64,000 bases of DNA. Source: Rheum nobile. Its lineage: Eukaryota; Streptophyta; Magnoliopsida; Caryophyllales; Polygonaceae. Both the position numbers and the translations under genes were made by a program. Under the pieces are notes generated by a model. The model made no database searches, was not told the origin of the DNA, and saw only the letters and a program-made list of their open reading frames with translations. Positions within the stretch are counted from its first letter, which is position 1, and the number at the start of each line of letters is the position of its first letter. This document shows, one piece after another, positions 23,782 through 35,300 of this stretch. Location: assembly GCA_027886185.1 (NCBI GenBank), contig WOAB01000593.1, forward strand, positions 1,265,001 to 1,329,000, written 5' to 3'.

Positions 23782-26171
23782 TGTAACACCCCCAAATTTA
23801 ACCCCATTTGGAAGCGCTACTGCCGATGACCCCGGGCGAAAACCCCGAAGTCACCCCAGGCTTTTCCGACGTCATAACTGACTTAAAACACAGTTACGAT
23901 ACTAAAATCGTAACTTTTATTAAACCACATGGTCGCGGAATTTCACGATTCCTAAAACGACCCAAATACATCATCAATACAAAAATCAGAATTTACAACG
24001 GAAGACTTATAAACAAAATACAAAATAGCACAGCAGAAATCGTTTTAAACACAAAGCGACAAGACAAGTTGTCGAAAACAAAACACTGTTCATCTTCATA
24101 GTCGCTCTAGCCTTCACTGAACAGCAACACACCTGATGTGCCGAATCGAACGGATGACACCAGCCAACCATGCAAGGAATATAAAGGTTGGTTAGTCTAA
24201 ATGAATAGACTAGCAAGGGCACAAAGCAGAGTGGTTCGAAGCAGTCGCATTAGGTTAGACTCATCGTCCCTCGAATAATAACCGAGTACGCTAGTCAACC
24301 ATCATACTCCTACTGGAATAACAAAAGGGTATGCACAAGAGAAGATTCTGGAGATCGAGTCTCACAATAATCAATCCCCAAAAGAAGACTCCAAAATGAA
24401 ATGAGCCTTATAGGAAACATGATAACAAATGTTGGAAAACATATCCAAACACACACAACCACATCACACAAGTATCGCATACGAGCGATTTACAACTAAG
24501 ATGAGCTTTTCCTAGCTGCACTAGCGCCTAGCTGCACTACTCGCCAAACATTTTAAATAAGTGCTTACTCATACGGCACTTTAATAATATGGTCAAGGCA
24601 TTTTCATTATGTGCATACTCATGGCACGTATCTTATTTAAATGACCACACACCACATCACGTTACAAGCTTTTACATACATGTCCGCCACTCGCGGAACA
24701 CATATCGAACCGGGTTGTGACACCTGCAGAGTGCACCACTTCTTACTCCACTCGAGTATAGAAGTTAGTCATGACTCACCAATTTATTATAAAGAGACGA
24801 CAGGACCTCCATCCATTGTCCCTACGAATACTCGTGCTAACTACACAGTTAAACACACAAACACACCACACAGAGCCATCACGGCCCAACCTACACAACT
24901 ATCCATATCTATGCCCACCTGGCAAACACCCTAGATTTAATAATCTAAACACACACAATAAATCACATCAAAGTCCCTTACGGCCTTCACCTGCACAAAT
25001 CTAGAATAGACTAGCGTCAGTTCTAGCAAAATATACAACCTAGTATAATATCTTCTTTTTAATCACATAACGTTATCAAACAATTCCAACATAATTAACA
25101 ATCATCCCAAATTAATTAACAACAAAACTATTGATAATTAATTGAAGTATGGAATGATGAGCAAGAGCGAACCGCCACTTGTCTAAATCCGCAGAAGCTT
25201 AAGCAAAGCTTAGAGACAACGGGCTCCTGGATCTGAAACTGGAGCAAATCTTGGATAATAAATCCCTAAGAAATGGCCCATAACAAGACCCTAAGTTAGA
25301 TTCAATACACTTATATATGAATCTAAAAGAATACAAGAAGAAATCAAAGGAAACGAGCAAAGCCCAAAGCCGAACCACAAACACATAACTCGGACACAAT
25401 ACCGCGATCGCGGCAGGTCGCGGTCGGTCGCGGTTTTCGTGCTGTGACAGTGGCTAGCTCGCGAGACGACAATGGAGAATTTCTTACCCAAACCGATTTG
25501 TTTGCCTTCGATTTGTCTATGGTTCGATCTCCCAATACCACAAAGCTTCACACAACACTCAAGAGCACCTTCTCAACTCAAGAGACACTCGAAATCTCCC
25601 ACACACGAAGCTCCAAAACTGCTCAACAATGGTGAAAAACAGAGGAGAAACAGAGGAGGAAGAAGAAGGAAGAAGAAGAGAGCTCTTGGCTTCGGTCTTC
25701 ACCTCCTTTTATAGCCCAATCCGAGTCTCATCTGAGGGGACAAGGGGACACAAGCCAAGCCAGCTAGAGAGCCACCTGCCCTTCCAGAAAAATCAGAAAA
25801 AACAGAGCTACAGTAACCGCCACGCGAGGAAGACGACACTGCTCAGCAAAAGGCATTACCGCGATCGCGGCCGATCGCGTCAGGTCGCGGTTCATCGCGG
25901 TCAATCGCGGTTTCTGGCCGACTTCACTTATTCTTATCCGAACTTGGTTCGGATTAAATTTCTTAACTCCGGGTTAAATATATTCGTACACTAACGACAA
26001 ATTAACCCCGAAAACACTTCAACTGTATTATATAATGCTCGGAAAATTTTACAGAGCTCAGACCCCTTTTGAGAAGGTCCGAGACTCACTGAATTAAATC
26101 CGTCTAGCAAAACGGGCATAAGAAAAATTTAAAACAATTCAAAATACCCTTAAAAATTACGGGGTGTTACA
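23782..26171 (-). repeat. TR-GAG 5' LTR
   Basis: 2390 bp, the promoter LTR for the minus-strand gag. On the minus strand a TATA-like GGCTATAAAAGGAGG lies near 25705-25719. Confidence 0.9.
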
Positions 26172-26176
26172 CTCTC

Positions 26177-28276
26177 GTGGACAAAGGTTATGTTGCCATG
26201 TCTTTAGCACACGAATCAAGGCATATAACTCCTTGTCATAGGTGGGGTAGTTGAGGGTGGCCCCTGTGAGCTTCTCACTGAAAAAGGCTATGGGCATTCT
26301 CTCTTGGTGCAAGACGCCTCCACTGCCGACATCGGAAGCATCACACTCCACCTCAAAATGCTTGGTGAAGTCAGGGAGCTGGAGTAGAGGCGTGTGGCAC
26401 AAGGCATCCTTCAAGGTCGTGAAGGCTTTCTCATGTGTCTCAAGCCAAGTGACTGTGGCTCCCTTCTTGGTAAGCTCATGCAAAGGCGCGGCAATGGAGC
26501 TAAAATCTCGCACAAAGCGCCTATAGAAACCTGCGAGGCCAAGGAAGCTTCTCACCATGGTGGGTATCGTCGGCGTCGACTACTCCCTTATGGCCTTGAC
26601 CTTGTCTTCATCGACACGCAAGCCATCCTTGGACACCACGTAGCCTAGGAAATTAGTAGTCTCCGAACAAAAGCGACACTTGCCAAGATTGGCATACAAG
26701 CTCTCACGTCGCAAGCACGCTAACACAAGCCTAAGGTGCTCGACGTGGTCATGAATGTGCTTGGGGCATTGGTGAGCCCAAAAGGCATGACTAGCCACTC
26801 GTAGAGCCCATACTTGGTCTTGAAGGCGGTCTTCCACTCATCACCTTCCTTCATACGAATCTGGTGATAGCCGTTCTTCAAGTCAATCTTGGAGAAGAGG
26901 GTCGCGCCGTGGAGCTCATCTAGCATGTCGTCTAGGCGCGGTACTGGGTGCCTATACTTCACGGTGATTTGATTGATGGCACGGCAATCAACACACATTC
27001 TCCATGATCCATCCTTCTTGGGCACAAGGATCACAAGCATAGCGCAATGGCTTAAGGATTCCCTCACGTAGCCACGATCCAAGAGCTCTTGCACCTGGCG
27101 CTGCAACTCTTGGGTCTCTTTAAGGCCGGTGCGGTAAGCGGCACGATTGGGCAAGGAGGCACCATGCACCAAGTCGATTTTGTGCTCAATGCCTCGCAAT
27201 GGTGGTAAGCCCTGTGGAAGCTCCTCTGGAAACACATCGTCGAAGTCGGCGAGCAAAGCGGCGACGACATGCGACAATGGCTCGGAAATGGGTGTCGCAG
27301 GGATGCATGGAGTAGGCACCAACAGAAAACATGGAGCCTTGCCCGTCAAAGCTACAGTGAGCTCACTAGGCCGTGTAAGAAGCAGCATGTGCTCACAACG
27401 GCCTTGCAATGGAGGCGTCTGCAACGATCGAATGGCCAACTACGAAGGAAGCGAGGCACTTGGCGATTTTTGTGAGGCACTGGGTGTGTGGACACCAGTG
27501 CTCGAGCCATAATTGGGTGTGCCTAGCCAGATTTCTATGGGCCTCTGCTTGGCCTTCCTAGCGGCAGTGTTGGCGGCGCCATCACGATCCAGGGAGGCAC
27601 TGGGTGGCCCACATGTGATGTTCGACTTCTTGGATGCAGTGCCCGGGGGAGACAAAAAATTGCCAGAATTGGATGAGTTTTGCCTCTAGAGTGCCGCTGG
27701 CGTCTCTTCTGGTCTTGTAGCGGCGGCCTCAATGGCCTTATGGCGGTCTCTCTCAACCTAGTTGTGCAAGATCTCATGGGGAGACATTGGTAGCAATGTG
27801 ATGCGCTTCCCGTGATAATTAAACACATAAGTGTTTAAGTAGCCATCATGGAGCACGCGCCTGTCGAATTGCCATGGGCGCCCAAGCAAAAGATGTGTGG
27901 CGTCCATTGCAATGACATCACAAAGAATAGAATCACAGTATTGACCAATAGAAAAGGACATAAGGCATTGTCGAGATATTGTGTTACCTGGACTAGAAGA
28001 AATCCATTGGAGTGCATATGGCTGGGGATGTGGAGTGGTGGGTAAGTCGAAGTGCTTCACCACCTTTTCATTGACAATGTTGCAACAACTCCCTCCGTCA
28101 ATGATGACACTCAAGGAAGCTGTTTTGACGAGGCACCTTGTGTGAAACAAGTTCTCGCGTTGGTCAACTAGGCTAGCTTCCTTGACTGTGAGGATGCGCC
28201 TTGTCACTAGGCTCAGTGGTGTACCCGCATGCAGTCCAGCAGGCTCACAGTCATAGGCGTCCTCGGTGTCCTCGAT
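26177..28276 (-). pseudogene. E1 pol, 5' half: protease, reverse transcriptase, RNase H start
   Basis: Read on the minus strand from 28276 down. Protease region with VIIDGGSCCNIV, a DGG variant of the usual D-S/T-G, and LLLGRPWQFDRRV. Then a variable linker and the reverse transcriptase (LVPKKDGSWRMCVDCRAIN, FSKIDLKNGYHQIRM, MPFGLTNAPSTFM). A deletion near 26745 joins STFM directly to DHVEHL and shifts the frame, removing the catalytic YFDD box. RNase H begins (VECDASDVGSGGVL, YPTYDKELYALI) and is cut by TR-GAG after CPRE. In-frame TAGs also occur around 27758, 27687 and 27440. Gag is absent here because E2 landed in the protease region. Confidence 0.85.
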
Positions 28277-29298
28277 TGATGTGTTCTTGCCTCCGATGAC
28301 AAGCCAATTGTCAAAGGCGACACCTTTGGATTTAGTCTTGGGCAAGAAGTCACTTCTTCCTTGTCAAACCTGCCGTGGAATCCTTGGGTGCAAACCCGCA
28401 TTGTCTTGCACGAAAGGTTGACAAGATGGTGGCGAAGCAAACTCGGTGGAGGTGGTCTGGATGGTCGCGGCGTCGGCGAGGCTGAGTGTCACAACAACGA
28501 AGACGACGTCGATGGCGAAGGCGAACGCGATGGAATTGGTGGCGATTGTGGTTGCGATGGAAGCGATTGATGGGGCGAATGGATAGCGATGGCGGAAGCT
28601 ATTTGATGAGGGATAGGTGACTTGAAAAGACAAGTCTTTGGTGTCGTAGCGTCGACTGTGGATGAAGGGAGATGTGAATGAAGACTTGGCTTGGAGGTTC
28701 AAGCAATTGCCATAGCATCGGCGGCGGAGGGAATGGGGATGCGAAGATAGAGGGTGACGTCCGATCAAGGGAAGAAGGATAAACACTCTACTTGAAACCT
28801 TGATTAAAATTGAACGTACTAAAACCAATAACATAGTTTGACTTAAATACTAGGGCGAGACATCGGATGGGCCGAGTCGAGCCTAGTGGGCTAGCCCATG
28901 TAAGCATGCAAAAGGCACAAACCCTAAAATATAAATGACTATAAAAGGAAACTATCTAAAATAAGCAATAATAACAAATATAAAAAGTGTCTCAAAAAGA
29001 ACGCGGCGAAGGCATGGATGCAAACACTACGAGGAACGGCGACGAAGGGTCGATGGCCTCGCGAGTGGGTGCACGCGATGCCGGCTGCGATGATCGAGAT
29101 GTTTCGATGCTGATGGTGGCGAGGACGACGAGTCTTGGGTTGGCGTCTGGGCTTCCTTGGCCAGCGACAACGCGTGCGACAAGTGATGCGACGGCGGCGG
29201 CAATGGCTTTGGACCTAGACCTTGTCACTGGGCCCTCTGAGCATAGGCTCATGGATTCTTCCTCGTCTTGGGCCATCATGGGAGGCAGGGTCACATCA
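28277..29298 (-). mobile_element. E2 gypsy element, 3' LTR
   Basis: 1022 bp, TGATGTGTTCTTGCCTCC to GGGTCACATCA, preceded by TSD TCGAT at 28272-28276. Its partner at 44603-45616 is followed by TCGAT. The minus-strand polypurine-like GTGGGTGAGGG lies at 29299-29309. The E2 pol tail (EGPVTRSRSKA) is encoded inside it. Confidence 0.85.
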
Positions 29299-29812
29299 CC
29301 CTCACCCACTTGGTTGTGAAGCGTCCTCGCTTCACCATCATCTCATACAGGCTCCATATATGGTGTCAAGTCCGCGATGTTGAAGAACGCGTGGACTCCA
29401 AAATCTGGTGGGAGCTCGAGTTGATAGGCATTGTCCCCTATGGCCTTTATCACGTGGAATGGACCATCACCACGCGGTGCCAATTTGTGCTTACACCGCG
29501 AGGGGAACCTTTCTTTTCGCATGTGCACCCAGACGAGGTCCCCGGGTGCAAAAACAACGCGGCGTCGGCCAGTGTTCTTCTAGGAGGCATACTGCGCGGC
29601 CTTTCTCTCCAACTGGTATCTGGTCCATCGATAGAGCTCTTGTACTTGCTCGGCGCGATTGGCGGCGAAGACATGCACTGGGTCTCGCAGTGGTCGCGGC
29701 GACAAATCAAGGGGCGTCAATGAGTTCTTGCCATACACCACTTCGAAAGGTGTCAACTTGGTCTCCGTGTGCCTGCATCTATTGTAACAAAACTCTACAA
29801 GTGAAAGTAAGT
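28992..29812 (-). pseudogene. E2 pol C-terminus: integrase tail and GPF/Y module
   Basis: Continues the integrase frame interrupted at 38612. The minus strand shows the end of the integrase core, then FPSRCKHKLAPRGDGPFHV and GDNAYQLELPPDFGVHAF. A TGA near 29344 breaks it at EPV*DDG. The last part crosses the LTR boundary at 29298. The five bases 29808-29812 (TAAGT) are the E3 target site. Confidence 0.8.
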
Positions 29813-30677
29813 TGATGTGACCTCGCCTACCATGACAGCTGCAGACGAGGAGGAGGCTATGAGTCTTAGGTCCTCAGGTCCCATTACTAGAGCACGAGCC
29901 AAAGCTATTCAAGTTGCGACTCAATCACTGGTGACCAGACTCGTAGCAGGTCATGGACGTCCAACTACAGATGAGGGATCCATTCTGAGTTTAGTGACAG
30001 TTGGGACGTCTACACAGTCTGCAGAGATCCCGGAGCTTACAGATTAGAGATATTGATCGCTATTCGCCTAGTTATCAATATTTCTGATTTATGACATTTT
30101 TAGTTTTTAGTCCAGATATTATTTATTATTATTTTCAGCATTTTTAAGGGAGTTTAGGAGGTCATTTTTATACTTAGAATGACCAGCCCCCTTAGAGTAA
30201 TTTTTAGTGTTTTATTTGTTTTATTTTTTAAACTTTTTGGTTAAGGAAAAGGAAGAGTCTTCCTTTTACTTAACCTAGCTTTGTAGCCTCCTTTCTCTGG
30301 TACGTTGATAATTATACTTTTATGTTGAGAGAAAACCTCCATTGAAGCTCCTTCAACGTCACCTTGAATCACCTAGTCTAGCTTGCTCCTTCGTCATTCT
30401 CACATCAAATCCTTTAGATCTAGGTCGAGCGTGCTCCCTTCATCTATTCCGCTTCCAAATCTCCATCTTTTCCAGCCCTATACTGGCCGTGAACACCCCT
30501 TCATCCCTACGGTCATCCACTCAAATTTCTATCGCTTCCGCAATCGCTTCCGCCTCACCGTCGTCTTGCAATCTCCATCAAACGCAGACGCCTATCCAAG
30601 GAGTTGCTTCGCCCCACTACGGATTCATCACGATCTCATCCGGGACTTGAGACCTTCTTCATAGCAAGGTCGCATCA
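29813..30677 (+). repeat. E3 5' LTR
   Basis: TGATGTGACCTCGCC to AAGGTCGCATCA. Its first 235 bp repeat the pol C-terminal coding sequence (stop TAG at 30045-30047), because the pol frame ends inside the LTR. Confidence 0.9.
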
Positions 30678-30692
30678 ACTAGCATCAGAGCC
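30678..30692 (+). other. E3 primer-binding site
   Basis: ACTAGCATCAGAGCC directly after the LTR, a variant of the tRNA-Met-type TGGTATCAGAGC. E2 has TGGCATCAGAGC. Confidence 0.75.
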
Positions 30693-31559
30693 TTCGAATC
30701 TGTAAGTTGAATCGATTCCTTGCTTATCACAACCTTATTTTCGTGTCAAAAAATTCAAAAAAAAAATTTCCTGCATTTTTCTTGATAATTCTGATTGTTA
30801 TTATTCAGTTCAGTTTTTAGAGTCAACAAAATTCAAAACAAAATTTTTCCCCTTCAAAACCGAATTGATTCTAAACAAAAATTGGGTGATTTTCTCTAGT
30901 TCTTCACGGCTCTAGTGAATTTCGTCCTCAAATAATTCGTTGGCTTGATTTTTAGAGTTCTTACCTTGTCCCCTACACACAACAATTGCTTCTTGTGTTG
31001 ATAAATTGGTGATTGAATTATAGATCTAGATTTGCATGCATATACGTTGAATTGCTATACTTGACCTATTTGCCATTAATCTGCATCTTCTTTGATCTCT
31101 TCGTTTCCCACTTGAATCAATTGAGTGTGTTGGTATCTAGAATATTTTTTTTTTAATTTTTTGAGTACCGATCTGCGCAAGGAGGCATCTTTGAAGAATT
31201 TTCACCCTTGAAGATTAGGGTTCTTGTTGCAATTTCTCTAATTCAAAAAAAAAAAAGGCTGAGATCTTTCCTTGTAGAAAAAGCCAGATCTGAAGAATTG
31301 CCAAAAAAAATTTCCAATCAAAAAAATAATCAAGGCAATCAAACCCTAGTATTTAGGGAAGGTTGTTAGGGCATTTGCCTTCGGCGCCACACAAGCAGCA
31401 GCAACGTCGGCGCCCAGCAAGCCGCGCCCGCGCGCGCCCAGCCGCCCAGGCTTCTATCCCGGGTGCTTCTGAACCGGGTTAAAAGACCCCCCAGCGCAAC
31501 GAGCACGGACTTCACAGATCCGGGTTCTTTTCGTGGGTTCCGAAATTTGCACCCTACGG

Positions 31560-32010
31560 AAGGCCCTTGGTATTTTTATTTTTTATTTTCTTTCTTTTTG
31601 TGTCGATTTCTGCATTCGCTTTTTACAGTTATCCTTCTGACTTTGGTGTGAGTTATCCGCTTTTGTTAGTTTACAGCTGCTTAGCCGGGACGCCTAGGTT
31701 CACGCCGGATTAAGTTCTGTGCCTACCGTTATATCCTGGCGACAGCAGTTGAGGTTACTGTAGGGGTATTAGATTGCATGGATCTGAGTCCTTTTATTTT
31801 TTATTTTTTATTTTTCCTTTTTGTGTCGGTTTCTGCATTCGCTTTTTACAGTTATCCTTCTACCTTGGCGTGAGTTATCCGCTTTTGTTAGTTTGCAGCT
31901 GCTTAGCCGGGACGCCTATGTTCACGCCAGATTAAGTTCTGTGCCTACCGTTATATCCTGGCGACAGCAGTTGAGGTTTCTGTAGGGGTATTAGAGTGCA
32001 AGAGCTTTTT
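31560..32010 (+). repeat. ~225-bp tandem duplication in the E3 leader
   Basis: Two copies of a block containing TTCTGCATTCGCTTTTTACA, GCTGCTTAGCCGGGACGCCT and ATATCCTGGCGACAGCAG (first about 31570-31780, second about 31795-32005). Few differences are visible. It is non-coding and precedes gag. The rest of the leader (30693-32377) shows only T-rich tracts. Confidence 0.85.
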
Positions 32011-32377
32011 GTGAGAAAAGCCGAACTTAGGTGGCAACGGTGAAGAGATATAGGGTGCGCAAAGCCAAAATAAGGTAATCGTTGCCCTATCGTTATTGAT
32101 TCATTTACCATTTCCTCTCTCTCACTGTCTTGGCTGTTATAGTCTTGTTGGCATATCTAGGCTTATATTGCTGCAATTTATATCTACAATTTGTTTGCTG
32201 AGTTATCGCTGCATTTTGTGATTGTTGTGTGATTATCCTTAGCCTTCCCGCCCTCACGGCCATTTCAGCCTTGTTTTCAGTTGTGAAATCTTGGTACTTC
32301 GACTTCTCTTTCGTTTCTGTTGCTTTGTTTTTGTTTTTCCTTTGCTCTGTTGGGGTTTCTGTTGTCTTTTCAGGATA

Positions 32378-35300
32378 ATGGTGAACTCCAATGACAGACA
32401 GGATACGGGTCGGGTCGATCAACTGGCTAATGTCATTGAGCTTTTGGTGGCCAATCAGCAACGTTCCGACGCCGCCATTCAGAGCAACGCGGCTGCCATC
32501 GCACGTTCCGATGAACGTTCCGAAGCCAATTTTGCAGCCATGCGTGACATGCTCAGTAGAGTGATGCCATCTCCGTCACCGAACCAGCGTGACGACCAGA
32601 GTACCCTAGCCCAGAAGCAGAAAAAGGGCAAGGGCGTTCTAATAGCCGCTCCTCCTACGTAGACTCAGCGGAAAGGATCGCAGAAAGAAAACAGCGCGTC
32701 GAAGAAGAAGGTGCGCTCTAAATCAGCCCAGTTGACAATTCCTGAACACAACTCTCAGGATGAGGACGAGCAGGACGATGATGAGTCGTCTTTAGAGGAG
32801 GATGAACAGGTAGATGACAGTGCCGTCAAACGCCAGAGCAGACGCACAGAACCACATGCTTCCACCAGCAAGCAAGGGAAACCCTCCACAGCTCGTCCAA
32901 GTCGACAGCAGGTAAATTCTGAAACCTTCAATGTCCATTCTTTTGCTGACCATCAGAGTACTGTTTCTCCTGTTGAGTCAGATTCAGATGAAGGGTTCCA
33001 GGAATTTGACCTTGAGGATGAGGAAGAAGGGGCCTATGGGTTTTCTGCAGGTTATCACCCGCCCCTACAAGACCCACCAGAGCAGCAGTTTCATCGTACA
33101 GGTTGGGTTCCTCCTCCACAGCAGCCACAGAATCAGGTTGCTTATTACGCTGCACAGGGTCATCCACAGCCATATCCGCAGCAGCGTGTTGCCGGTCCTC
33201 CACGAGCGCAGCGACGGCGACAACTACTAGTTGGACAGCAGCGGCAGGGGCTTCCACAACAGAATTTCTATGCTCCAGCTGCAGGCCAACAACGATACCC
33301 ACCCCCAGCTACGTATCGCCAAGAAATTAAGGTGAAAATCGAACCCTTCCTTGGTACTTATGATCCTTCTACTTTCATAGATTGGTTGCAGAGTACCTGC
33401 CATGTTCTTCAACACTATCAATATGAGGAGCATGCGAAGGTGGAGATCGTCACCTTGCATTTCCAAGGAGCAGCGCGCACCTGGTGGAACCGACTGGTCC
33501 AACAGCAGGCACGCATGGGGTGGCCACCTATGACAGAGTGGCAACAGCTAGTGGCACTCATGACGCGCAAGTACGTGCCGACGACATACCGAGAGGATAT
33601 GAAGACAGCCATTGCACTTGCTACTCAGGGTCGTGATACGCCACAGGAGTTCTTTGCTCGCTTAGAAGACATGTACTTCAAGGCCGGGGTAAGTGTTACT
33701 CCCTCTACTCTACGTACACGTTTTGTAACGGGTTTGTCACAGCCGTAAAGGGATCAGGTTGACGTTCTGCCAATCCGAGACCTCAACAACGTAGTACATA
33801 CTGCGCATAAGCTCTATCTTCAAGCGCAGAGACGTCGACAACAGCCTTGGCAGTCTTCGTCTTCTCCCTCACCAAGGTATACCTCGAACCCTGTCAATTC
33901 TTATCGCACTAACTCTTCTTCTAGTTCTGTGCCTCGACAGGATCGTACAGGTATTGCGTCTTCTACGACGCCGCGGCCGGCGCCCCCTTCTTCTGCGCGC
34001 CGACAGCCATCGGCCTCTGCTGAGACAGGCCGTACAGATCATTCTAGCGATATAGAGTGTTATAGATGTGGTGGACGAGGACACTATCGGAAGGACTGCC
34101 CTAATCAGAAGCGTGTCCTCTACTCCGCCCAAACTGCAGACTATGAGAGCCTTTCGGATGAAGAGAAGAACGTCCCAGAGGAGTCTGCGGAGCTGACTGA
34201 TGAGGTGATCAGGCCGGGCGACCATGATACAGACGTCATGCATTATGCCTTGGTCACCAGACGCGTCCTCAGCGTCAAGGAAGGAGGTCCGCTGGACCAA
34301 AGGGAGAATCTGTTTCATGCCCGGTGTCGTATGAAGAATGCGTCGCTGAGTCTGATAATTGATGGAGGGTCGTGATGCAACATTATAAATGAGAGAGTCG
34401 TCCGCGACTTCAATCTTCAGACGCAACCACATCCTCAGCCCTACGGTCTACAGTGGATTTCAGACCAACCAGGTAACAATGTCTCTTTACAGTGTCCCGT
34501 TACTTTTTCCATAGGACCATTTACAGACACTGTTTTGTACGATGTTACCGCCATGGATGCCACCCATATTCTGTTAGGGCGTCCTTGGCTATTTGACCGT
34601 CGCGTCTTCCATGATGGGTTTTTGAACAGTTACATGTTCACTCACCATGGAAAGCGCGTGACGCTCTTACCTATGACTCCGAATGAGATTTTACAGGACC
34701 ATGCTATTAGACAGAGGAACAAGGCTATACAGGCTACAAAGGACTCCGGAAAACCCCCTCCAGAGTCCCCTACAACTTTCCAGCAGAGTTCCCTACAACT
34801 TCCTGCAGCATCTTCTTCGGGTAACCAGGGCACTTCAGAACAGGTAAGTGACCAGTCCATTAGTCTTAAATTTCCTAACTTTAGTGGTCATGGTAAGCAG
34901 GTACCTTCTAGAGTCCATTCCGGATTTTCTGCAGCTTCGGACGCTTCCATTCAGGGTTTAGGGAAGGGCGCTGTCAAGGGTTCTGATCATCAGAAGGGTA
35001 GAAAAGGTAGTTCTGCACTGCAAGGCACTTGTGAGCAGCGACTTCTCTTGGCGCGACGCCGAAAGGTTTCCAACGTCATCCAAGGCAAGTCTCCCTGTTT
35101 CCTACTCATTGCTCTTCCTACTGCCCTACCTGTTTCAGAGTCCGCACTCCCCTCTTGTATTTTGTCAATTTTGCAGGAGTTTCAGGATGTGATGCCGGAC
35201 GAGTTGCCAGATGGTCTTCCACCACTTCGTGGCATTGAACACCAGATCGATTTTGTCCCGGGAGCTACTCTTCCCAACCGAGCTGCCTACCGAACTTCTC

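Larger units (their letters stand above)
19306..26171 (-). mobile_element. Complete TR-GAG retrotransposon (LTRs, gag, no pol)
   Basis: LTRs 19306-21715 and 23782-26171 flank only 2066 bp holding one gag gene. The TSD CTCTC is at 19301-19305 and 26172-26176. Removing the element rejoins the RNase H reading of E1 (PRE|FVIHSDH). The LTRs are almost identical: the 20-bp length difference is two 10-bp GGTCGC-type units, plus a few substitutions. This fits a recent insertion. Movement would need reverse transcriptase and integrase from another element. Confidence 0.9.

Noticed and set aside
28213..28440. Apparent N-terminal extension of the E1 protease
   Set aside because: The sequence right of 28277 is LTR of E2; the extension is a chance read-through across an insertion junction.
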